This document shows, piece after piece, positions 58,791 to 64,000 of a stretch of DNA of 64,000 nucleotides. The notes under the pieces were generated by a model, which was not told the DNA's origin, did not search any database, and was given only the letters and a program-made list of their open reading frames with translations. Source of the DNA: Microcaldota archaeon (GTDB taxonomy: Archaea; Micrarchaeota; Micrarchaeia; Norongarragalinales; Norongarragalinaceae). Position 1 is the stretch's first letter, and each line of letters begins with the position of its first letter. Both the position numbers and the translations under genes were made by a program. Where the stretch lies: the NCBI GenBank assembly GCA_016188965.1, contig JACPGT010000002.1:7461-71460 (forward strand). The letters are read 5' to 3'.

Positions 58791-59588
58791 TTGAAGGAAC
58801 ATCCGCACGCGCATTCCCCTGCCGGGCATCCTGAACATCCGGCGCACCCGGTCCAAGCATCCGTCCGTCCTGGTTCAGATGATACTCCCAAGCCGGCATG
58901 GGTCTTGTTCGCCTTGCTGGCTCTGGTCGTCGCCGTGACGGCCTACAACCAACTCCAAATCACCGACGTGCAGTACGCCATGGCGGGCTATTCGACCGCC
59001 GCGGCTCGTCCGGCCGTTTCCGCACCCGGCGGAGCGCCGCAGGGAAGCTCTTCCGCAAACCTGCAGGCGCTGGCTGACCGCATTCTTCCCAAAGGCATTC
59101 CGGCCGTCTACGGAAAGGAATTGTCCGTGTCGTACGACGACCCGGTGGCGGCCATGAAGGTCCTGGCGCCTTTGGATGACGGAATCCAATTATCGGCCGA
59201 ACAGAACGCGCGCTACGTCAAGATTGCGTCGCAAATTTCGTGCGAGTACTGCTGCGGTGCCGAGTCGATCATCTTTGCCAACGGCCAGGCCGCTTGCGGA
59301 TGCCAGCACTCGTACGTCATGCGCGGACTTGCCAAGTACCTGCTGACCAAGCACGGCACCGAGTACACGAACGACCAGGTCTTGGACGAATTGGGCAAGT
59401 GGAAGACGCTGTTCTTCCCCAAGCAAATCCTGACGAAGGCCTTGGCGTTCGAGTCGGCAGGCAAGGCCATCAATACCATCGATTTGACGTCGAACAAGTA
59501 CCGCGGTTTCACGGCCGCGGCCGCCAGCGCGGGTTCAGGCTCGGCGCAAGGCGTGGCGTCTTTGCCGAACATGGTCGGCGGTTGTTAA
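58791..59588 (+). CDS. His-rich membrane protein with CC/CGC domain and LPNMVGGC tail
   Basis: This 265-aa protein has a His/Pro-rich cytoplasmic N-terminus (KEHPHAHSPAGHPEHPAHP), one membrane helix (AWVLFALLALVVAVTAYNQL) and an outside domain with CEYCCGAESI...AACGCQHSYVMRGLAKYLL, six Cys and two His suited to metal binding. After a Ser/Gly linker it ends SLPNMVGGC. I favour the TTG at 58791, because GAGAGGTG is well placed for it and overlaps the ORF-track GTG at 58782. The function is unknown; metal binding is inferred. Confidence 0.75.
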   Translation: MKEHPHAHSPAGHPEHPAHPVQASVRPGSDDTPKPAWVLFALLALVVAVTAYNQLQITDVQYAMAGYSTAAARPAVSAPGGAPQGSSSANLQALADRILPKGIPAVYGKELSVSYDDPVAAMKVLAPLDDGIQLSAEQNARYVKIASQISCEYCCGAESIIFANGQAACGCQHSYVMRGLAKYLLTKHGTEYTNDQVLDELGKWKTLFFPKQILTKALAFESAGKAINTIDLTSNKYRGFTAAAASAGSGSAQGVASLPNMVGGC

Positions 59589-59614
59589 GCGCGAACGGAG
59601 GATTGGAAAAAAAC

Positions 59615-59788
59615 ATGCAACGATGCCAGAACTGCCAAAAACCGTACCTGTCCTGTTGCGGCGATACCAGCGCGTATTGTTTCGAGTGCGAGCCGCGCCA
59701 AAAAGGCACGTGCGCCATCGAGGCGCCGAAAGCCGCCCCATCCCAACCCGTTGAAAAGAAAACCAAAGGAGGTCGTTCTCATGGATAA
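59615..59788 (+). CDS. Small double zinc-ribbon protein
   Basis: This 57-aa protein has eight Cys in its first 37 residues (CQNCQKPYLSCCG, YCFECEPRQKGTC), arranged as one or two zinc or copper knots, and a Lys-rich tail. The stop overlaps the next ATG by 8 nt, so translation is coupled to the first small LPNMVGGC protein. No family is recognised. Confidence 0.7.
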   Translation: MQRCQNCQKPYLSCCGDTSAYCFECEPRQKGTCAIEAPKAAPSQPVEKKTKGGRSHG

Positions 59789-60065
59789 GTTCGTCGTATT
59801 GTCGGCCCTGTTGGGCATCTTGCTGGTCACGTCGGTGTTCCAGGCGTTCGAGCTGAACGGCCTCAAGAACCAACTGACGGCCAAGACTGGAGCCGTATCG
59901 TTCGCATCGGCGCCTGCGCAGCCCGCTTCCAGCGGAGGTGCGGAGTCGTACGAGCAGATGATGCAACGGATGCATCCGGACCAGTTCGCCCAACAACAGG
60001 CCGCCAGCGCGGCCGTTGGCGACGGCGCGTTGAACGGCCTGCCGAACATGGTCGGAGGTTGTTAA
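59781..60065 (+). CDS. Small membrane protein with LPNMVGGC tail (1)
   Basis: This 94-aa protein begins MDKFVVLSALLGILLVTSVF (one membrane helix), has a linker rich in Ala, Gln and Met, and ends NGLPNMVGGC. GGAGG lies just ahead of the ATG. It is a paralogue of the next gene (shared LSALL-LL-S-FQAFEL-GLK). The single Cys is the last residue. Role unknown. Confidence 0.8.
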   Translation: MDKFVVLSALLGILLVTSVFQAFELNGLKNQLTAKTGAVSFASAPAQPASSGGAESYEQMMQRMHPDQFAQQQAASAAVGDGALNGLPNMVGGC

Positions 60066-60174
60066 ACGCATCCGATTGACGATGGCGCCGTGCGCCCCCA
60101 AGGCGGCATTCGAAAAACCTCCCTCGAGCCGCTTTGGGGCCACGGATGCCTTTTACGACGTGAGGCGAAAAATC

Positions 60175-60378
60175 ATGGATGACTGGATGATTTTGAGCGC
60201 ATTGCTGGCCGTATTGCTGCTGGCATCCGCGTTCCAAGCATTCGAATTGGCCGGACTCAAGGACGGCATGGCGCGGATCCAAGCGCCGTCGGCCGTCCTA
60301 CAGCCGGCGGCCGCGCCGGCGCAATCCCCTTCGGCCGGCGGTTTGAGTGGCTTGCCGAACATGGTCGGCGGTTGTTGA
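60175..60378 (+). CDS. Small membrane protein with LPNMVGGC tail (2)
   Basis: This 67-aa protein starts MDDWMILSALLAVLLLASAF, continues FQAFELAGLKDGM, has a Pro/Ala linker and ends SGLPNMVGGC. GAGGCG precedes the ATG at 60175; the ORF-track extension to 60076 is not supported. With the preceding gene it is a tandem duplicate whose helix and tail are conserved while the linker has diverged. Confidence 0.8.
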   Translation: MDDWMILSALLAVLLLASAFQAFELAGLKDGMARIQAPSAVLQPAAAPAQSPSAGGLSGLPNMVGGC

Positions 60379-60396
60379 GAGCAGGAGTTGAGCGAC

Positions 60397-60975
60397 ATGG
60401 ATGTCTACCCGAAGGTCTGGCTGTTGTTGGCCGTATTGTTGTTGCCGCTGGCAACGGCTGCGTCGCCGCGCGTGCTGGTGTACAAGAACGACGCGTGCAG
60501 CCACTGCGGGCCGTACTTGAAGGACTTTTTTTCCTTGTTGGATAAAAATGGCGTCACGGCCGACCAGATCGTGGTCAAGGACTACTTGAACAACGCCGAT
60601 TCGCGGCGCGAAGTCGCCGAACTGCAAAGCCGTTTCGGCGTGCCGCTGGACATGCAGGGCCACATGCTGGCCATCCTCGACGGCGTCTACGTCTTGGAAG
60701 GCCACGTGCCGCTTTCCGTCGTGCAGGGGTATCTGGACGCGCCCAAGCCCGCCCAACCGGTCATCGTGTACCAGGATTCGATGCAGCCCGACGTGCGCTC
60801 CTATGCCGTGTTATACGATGGCAAGCGCCAGGTCTATGCCCTCGACGGGCAGGCCGCCCCGGTTTCGGCGCAGGATTACTCGAAATACGTCATCCCGGCC
60901 GTCCTCATCGGCGCCACCGGAATCCTGTTGTACCTGGGCCTGAAAAAAGGGCCGGCCCGTGAGGCCCGACCGTAG
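60397..60975 (+). CDS. Thioredoxin-like protein with signal and C-terminal helix
   Basis: This 192-aa protein has an N-terminal hydrophobic signal (VWLLLAVLLLPLATA), a thioredoxin-fold domain with CSHCGPY near residue 32, and a C-terminal membrane helix (YVIPAVLIGATGILLYLGL). It lies outside the membrane and is a likely partner of the CcdA-like protein encoded next. AGGAG lies 9 nt before the ATG at 60397. Confidence 0.8.
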   Translation: MDVYPKVWLLLAVLLLPLATAASPRVLVYKNDACSHCGPYLKDFFSLLDKNGVTADQIVVKDYLNNADSRREVAELQSRFGVPLDMQGHMLAILDGVYVLEGHVPLSVVQGYLDAPKPAQPVIVYQDSMQPDVRSYAVLYDGKRQVYALDGQAAPVSAQDYSKYVIPAVLIGATGILLYLGLKKGPAREARP

Positions 60976-61006
60976 GATTTGACACGCGTAAAGGTGGGAT
61001 GGATTC

Positions 61007-61684
61007 ATGGTTGATTTCTGGGAACTGGCCGCTTTGGTGAGTTCGTCGGGCTTTCTCGACGGCATCCACCCCTGCGGTTTCGCGGTGTTATTGTTCTTCA
61101 TCGCCTTTCTGCTGTCCATCCAGCGCTCGCGTACCCACATCCTGCTCATGGGCGGCGCCTACATCGCCGGCGTCTTCCTGACGTATTTTCTCATCGGCTT
61201 GGGCATCCTCAAGGCCGTCTCTTTCTTCCCCGGCCACTTCTTCGCCATCGCCGGCTCCTCGCTTTTGGTCCTCATCGGCCTGATCAGCATCGCGGACGGC
61301 ATCCGCGGCACCGAGACGCTGGTCATCCCCAAAATCAGCAAGCCATGGATCAACGACGCCATCCAGAAAGCCACGTTGCCTGCCGCACTCGTCGCCGGCC
61401 TGCTGGTGGGACTTTGCGCGTTTCCCTGCGCTGGCGGCATTTACTTAGCCGTCCTGGGCTTCCTGACCGTTTCGACGACATTCTGGGAAGGCGTCGGCTT
61501 CCTGGTGCTGTACAACGTCTTTTTCGTCATGCCGCTGATTCTGACGTTGCTGTTCGCTTCGAACGAAACGGTCCTTGAAAAGCTGGAGTCGCTGGAGACG
61601 CGCAACCGCAGGAACTTCAAGTTCATCCTCGGCTTCTTGGCCATCGCGTTGGCGTCGTTCATCCTGTATTCGGTGATGAAGTGA
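61007..61684 (+). CDS. CcdA/DsbD-like membrane thiol carrier
   Basis: This 225-aa protein has six or more helices. Its reactive Cys are in DGIHPCGFAVLLFF (helix 1) and GLCAFPCAGGIYLAVL (helix 4), the classic CcdA pair. It probably passes electrons from cytoplasmic thioredoxin to the outside thioredoxin-like proteins encoded upstream. It is the second CcdA of the locus; the other is at 55146. AAGGTGG lies upstream of the ATG. Confidence 0.88.
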   Translation: MVDFWELAALVSSSGFLDGIHPCGFAVLLFFIAFLLSIQRSRTHILLMGGAYIAGVFLTYFLIGLGILKAVSFFPGHFFAIAGSSLLVLIGLISIADGIRGTETLVIPKISKPWINDAIQKATLPAALVAGLLVGLCAFPCAGGIYLAVLGFLTVSTTFWEGVGFLVLYNVFFVMPLILTLLFASNETVLEKLESLETRNRRNFKFILGFLAIALASFILYSVMK

Positions 61685-62322
61685 AAAAAGAACGCGACGC
61701 CGCCCGTAAACGGAAGTCTTTTGTTGCTGCTGACGCCGGTTGGCTGACCCGGTTCAAAGCCGGCATCTTGGGCTACTTGGAACAACACGACCTTTTGGCC
61801 GGCGTATTGGCCGCCGCCGTCCTTCCGGTTTTCTACCTGTTGCTGCTGACGGCGCTTAACGGCTTCGGGCATGCCGTTCGCCAGATCGCATCGCTTTCAG
61901 GCTGGATGACGTTGCTTTCCGCCGGTTTGGGCCTGCAGGTCCAGCTCTACTTCCGGCTGCGTCGGCTGCACCGGCTTGCCAATCCGAACGCCGTGGCCGC
62001 TTCGGGCGGAGCGTCCGCGTTTTCCATGGCGGCTTGCTGCGCCCACCACGCCGCCGACGTGCTGCCGGCCTTCGGTCTTGCCGCTGCCGCGTCGTTTCTG
62101 TCCTACTACCAGGATAGCTTCCTGCTCTTGGGCGTGTTGAGCAACGTAGGCGGCCTTTGGTACATGTTGTCCTGCTACCAGGATTCGCGCCTCAAGACGG
62201 CAGGCTTTCTGGATGCCTTCATGGCGTTTCCCCTGAAGCGTTGGCTTCCGTTTTACGTCGTTTCGGCCGCGGCCTTGTTCGTCGCGTATACGGCGTCGCT
62301 TGGGTTCAAAGCAATGCGTTGA
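61681..62322 (+). CDS. Membrane protein with CCAHH motif
   Basis: This 213-aa protein has five to six membrane helices. Its marker is SMAACCAHHAADVLPAFG near residue 120: two Cys, two His and an Asp in a membrane segment, a good metal (probably copper or mercury) site. A further Cys lies in MLSCYQDS. GTG overlaps the CcdA stop by 4 nt (GTGA). I do not know a named family, but the motif implies metal transport or sensing. Confidence 0.7.
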   Translation: MKKERDAARKRKSFVAADAGWLTRFKAGILGYLEQHDLLAGVLAAAVLPVFYLLLLTALNGFGHAVRQIASLSGWMTLLSAGLGLQVQLYFRLRRLHRLANPNAVAASGGASAFSMAACCAHHAADVLPAFGLAAAASFLSYYQDSFLLLGVLSNVGGLWYMLSCYQDSRLKTAGFLDAFMAFPLKRWLPFYVVSAAALFVAYTASLGFKAMR

Positions 62323-62332
62323 GGTGGTCGTA

Positions 62333-62635
62333 ATGAAATATCTGGAGTATGCCGTGGTGTTCGGAGTCGTCCTGGTCTTGGCGTTCGCGTTCCTGGTGTA
62401 TCGTCCCGCCGGTTCACAGACGGGTCCGGGTAGTTTGGTTCCCAACGGACAGAATTTCCAGTATTACCAGCAGAAAGCCGCGGCGCTGGGCAATGAATGC
62501 GGCGACTTGAAGGACGAAGGCAACGTGCAGCACTTGTCGCACCACCCCGAACGCTACGCCGCGTGCCTCAAACAAGTCGAGCCGGTATTCCTACAGCAAG
62601 CCACGGGCAAGACGCTGCAACAGCTACTTGGGTAA
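62333..62635 (+). CDS. Small membrane-anchored protein with Cys/His tail
   Basis: This 100-aa protein has an N-terminal helix (LEYAVVFGVVLVLAFAFLVY) and an outside domain with NECGDLKDEG, LSHHPERYAACLKQVEP, that is two Cys and two His. GAGGTGG precedes the ATG at 62333. It may be a small metal-binding chaperone for the preceding membrane protein. Confidence 0.65.
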   Translation: MKYLEYAVVFGVVLVLAFAFLVYRPAGSQTGPGSLVPNGQNFQYYQQKAAALGNECGDLKDEGNVQHLSHHPERYAACLKQVEPVFLQQATGKTLQQLLG

Positions 62636-62639
62636 CTCC

Positions 62640-62765
62640 GTGCTCCAATACGTCTGTTACGGGCGGATGGGCTTGGGCGTAGGGGCCATGGCTTTGGACG
62701 ATTTGCTGACCGGCGGGGCCATGCTAGTTGTCGGTGTCGTGCTGCACATCGCGATGGGGCATTGA
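62640..62765 (+). CDS. Tiny membrane protein (41 aa)
   Basis: A GTG 4 nt after the preceding stop opens a frame encoding MLQYVCYGRMGLGVGAMALD and a second hydrophobic segment ending VVGVVLHIAMGH. It is rich in Met, Gly and His, which fits a metal-channel peptide. There is no strong ribosome binding site, so coupling to the upstream gene is assumed. Confidence 0.5.
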   Translation: MLQYVCYGRMGLGVGAMALDDLLTGGAMLVVGVVLHIAMGH

Positions 62766-62778
62766 AAAGGTGGTCTTG

Positions 62779-62994
62779 GTGTTGGAATTGTTGAAGAACA
62801 AGCTGGATTTGTTGCGCCACAATCACGCCTTGTTGATGGCTTTGTGCATCGGCCCGTGGATTGTCCTGGGTGCGGCGTACGCCTTTGGGGTCCGCAGCCC
62901 GCTTCTGTGGCCGGCGGCCTTGGTGTTGTGCATCGGCTCGCACGTGTTGATGATGGCGGCGCATTCCACCGACGGCAAGAAATCATGTCACTAG
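62779..62994 (+). CDS. DUF2933-like small membrane protein
   Basis: This 71-aa protein starts with GTG (AAGGTGG upstream) and reads MLELLKNKLDLLRHNHALLM, two membrane helices (ALCIGPWIVLGAAYAFGV and WPAALVLCIGSHVLMM) and a tail with HSTDGKKSCH. The layout and H/C/M residues recall DUF2933 proteins of copper/silver/mercury clusters. The ORF-track start at 62728 is out of register with that site. Confidence 0.65.
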   Translation: MLELLKNKLDLLRHNHALLMALCIGPWIVLGAAYAFGVRSPLLWPAALVLCIGSHVLMMAAHSTDGKKSCH

Positions 62995-63011
62995 GAATCA
63001 TGTCACTAGGA
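62982..63011. repeat. 15-bp tandem repeat at a gene end
   Basis: AATCATGTCACTAGG occurs twice in a row across the stop of the DUF2933-like gene, a small recent duplication. Confidence 0.75.
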
Positions 63012-63024
63012 GTTGATTCTAAAA

Positions 63025-63111
63025 ATGGACTGGAAAGAAATCGCCTTGTGGGTCGGATTCGCCGTCGCGTTCGGCGGCATGTGGGTCGTCATGCACGGGT
63101 TTCCGAAATGA
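63025..63111 (+). CDS. Single-helix micropeptide (28 aa)
   Basis: This frame encodes MDWKEIALWVGFAVAFGGMW and ends VVMHGFPK, a charged stub plus one membrane helix with Met/His at its end. AGGAG lies about 13 nt upstream. An overlapping frame (ending RRWSR) is basic and less protein-like. Accepted on composition and position. Confidence 0.5.
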   Translation: MDWKEIALWVGFAVAFGGMWVVMHGFPK

Positions 63112-63154
63112 TGCCACAACATCCGGGTTTTCCCGGCTTGCGGAGGTGGAGTCG

Positions 63155-63199
63155 ATGAGCGGACCTAAAAAGCCGAAGAAAGGCGGCGGCTGCTGCTGA
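63155..63199 (+). CDS. Cys-ending micropeptide (14 aa)
   Basis: GGAGGTG is well placed ahead of the ATG at 63155, and the product is MSGPKKPKKGGGCC. A basic peptide ending in two Cys beside the LPNMVGGC operon is suggestive. At 14 residues it could still be chance. Confidence 0.35.
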   Translation: MSGPKKPKKGGGCC

Positions 63200-63250
63200 C
63201 GTCACGTCGCCGATTTTTTTTTCTTTTCCGGATTCTTCATGTCCGGCATA

Positions 63251-63346
63251 TATAGCAATCCACGAAAGTGACCCGACAAATTAGTCGTGGATTGCTATCT
63301 AGCAAACGGCGCGAAAGTCTTCCGAGACTTTCGCGGTTTGCTATAA
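63251..63346. repeat. Paired-hairpin repeat, copy D
   Basis: ATAGCAATCCACGA (63252-63265) pairs with TCGTGGATTGCTAT (63285-63298), with ACCCGACAAATT in the loop. TAGCAAACGGCGCGAAAGTC then pairs with GACTTTCGCGGTTTGCTA around TTCCGA. It is almost the exact reverse complement of copy A, 55 kb away. Confidence 0.85.
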
Positions 63347-63415
63347 AGACAATCGATATTAGGGTTGACGGTGTTGCTTTTTTTTGCAGGAAACGGTAAC
63401 TTGAGGTGAGCGTGT

Positions 63416-63679
63416 TTGAAATCGCAAAAACTCGATGAGAATGCCGCCGGCATGGCGTTGGCCGCCGTATTCGACGGCTGGTACGTGTTGTGCGCGTTGG
63501 CGTTGTACGCGTTCCAGAGTCCCGCGATGATGGTGGGTCGCAACATGCTGCACGGCGTGAGCCTACAGGCACCCACGTTCAGCCTGACGGGCGTCCTGCT
63601 GGGCCTGCTTGCGTGGTCGGTGCTGGCGTATGCAAGCGGCTACGTCTTCGCCACGCTGTACAACCGGATGGCCCAGTAA
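63416..63679 (+). CDS. DUF5676-like membrane protein
   Basis: This 87-aa protein has two membrane helices and the DUF5676-type elements: GMALAAVFDGWYVLCALALY, then LHGVSLQA and GLLAWSVLAYASGYVFATLYNRM. Such proteins are often encoded in heavy-metal transport clusters. The TTG start has GAGGTGAG upstream. It is separated from the rest of the cluster by hairpin repeat D. Confidence 0.7.
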   Translation: MKSQKLDENAAGMALAAVFDGWYVLCALALYAFQSPAMMVGRNMLHGVSLQAPTFSLTGVLLGLLAWSVLAYASGYVFATLYNRMAQ

Positions 63680-63817
63680 CGCCCGGTTCGCAGGCATCCG
63701 GTACCCCTTCCATTTTTTTCTTTTTTTCCCTTCGCGGATTCGTATGTCGGTTTCGGATATACTAATATACTTTTCCATTCCTATTTTGGCCACGCGAACC
63801 GTTTCTGGTGTTAACGT

Positions 63818-64000
63818 ATGGTGTTGTTTTCCTATGTCCTGGCCTTCGTCTTGTCGATTGGCGTAATCCTGCTGTCCGCGGCCTATGCGTACAAGCATTA
63901 CGCCAAGACGAACGAGATGTGCGGCATGATGATCGGCATGGCGTATGGCACGGCGGCCGGCTTTGCCACTGGCACCCTGCTGGTCCTGCCGACGGGCAAC
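63818..64000 (+). CDS. Membrane protein, truncated by the window end
   Basis: The ATG at 63818 opens a frame encoding MVLFSYVLAFVLSIGVILLS, a charged turn (YKHYAKTNE) and MCGMMIGMAYGTAAGFATGT, continuing past 64000. The Cys/Met-rich helix start (CGMMIGM) resembles small membrane proteins of metal-resistance clusters. The C-terminus is not seen. Confidence 0.6.
   Translation, partial: MVLFSYVLAFVLSIGVILLSAAYAYKHYAKTNEMCGMMIGMAYGTAAGFATGTLLVLPTGN

Noticed and set aside
59565-60378. Reading LPNMVGGC as a sortase LPxTG signal
   Set aside because: There is no following membrane helix or basic tail, and the motif is at the extreme C-terminus. The archaeosortase-like gene is about 20 kb away and its family uses other signals.
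63108-63158. 16-codon frame (MMPQHPGFPG...) between two micropeptides
   Set aside because: It overlaps both neighbours by ATGA-like junctions, but composition gives no support and it is too short to judge.

Overview
This window is archaeal. It carries RNA polymerase subunits H, B'', B' and A in archaeal order, an archaeal/eukaryal-type leucyl-tRNA synthetase, two geranylgeranyl-reductase-family proteins, an archaeosortase-like protein, TATA-type promoters 25-30 nt ahead of many start codons (often leaderless), and GGTGA/GGAGG-like ribosome binding sites inside operons. The host DNA is fairly GC-rich. The many tiny membrane proteins, toxin-antitoxin pairs, unsplit RNAP A with split RNAP B, and ATP-citrate lyase suggest an uncultivated lineage (DPANN or euryarchaeal). 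I cannot place it more precisely from sequence alone.

Layout. 0.2-1.0 kb: UPF0175/PIN toxin-antitoxin pair. 1.06-8.1 kb (minus): rpoH-rpoB2-rpoB1-rpoA, with A' and A'' fused. 8.6-15.0 kb (minus): ATP-citrate lyase (aclBA), isocitrate dehydrogenase and aconitase, together a citrate/acetyl-CoA module. 15.2-16.5 kb: geranylgeranyl reductase family protein. 16.6 kb: tRNA-Asp, which is the attachment site of a roughly 9.5-kb, visibly AT-richer integrated element (16.67-26.22 kb). The element holds a lipoprotein/Cys-repeat operon, a membrane protein pair, a nucleotidyltransferase/HTH pair, a nuclease-like protein and a zinc-ribbon tyrosine recombinase. 26.4-37.4 kb: housekeeping and small genes (DEAD helicase, ASCH protein, methyltransferase, ThiI, kinase-dCMP deaminase fusion, VapBC, MDR oxidoreductase, LeuRS). 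37.4-46.8 kb: archaeosortase-like protein and two large surface proteins, one of 2290 aa. 46.9-54.0 kb: Ndk, AbrB/PIN pair, dUTPase, YIP1-like protein, DUF1858-IscA fusion, peroxiredoxin, aquaporin, FolE, GNAT, acidic mini-protein, second geranylgeranyl reductase.

54.1-64.0 kb is the most unusual part: a divergent locus that looks like a metal/thiol-handling system. The minus arm encodes a BlaI/CopY-type repressor, an M56-like metalloprotease, a PadR regulator with a TRASH-like zinc/copper-binding tail, a CcdA protein, a cupredoxin and a DUF302 protein. The plus arm encodes a triple thioredoxin-fold protein, three proteins that all end in the same octapeptide LPNMVGGC, a zinc-ribbon protein, a thioredoxin-like protein, a second CcdA/DsbD-like carrier, a CCxHH membrane protein, and a string of tiny membrane proteins (including DUF2933- and DUF5676-like ones). 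Two near-identical TTAC-N7-GTAA dyads lie ahead of the two plus transcription starts and are candidate repressor operators.

Two unannotated repeat families stand out. One is a paired-hairpin element (8.5, 27.9, 55.1 and 63.3 kb) directly 3' of genes, with compensatory stem changes and a conserved GTCGGG loop. The other is a GC-rich structured insertion (31.5 and 38.2 kb), each copy lying between duplicated stretches of the 5' end of the gene it sits in.
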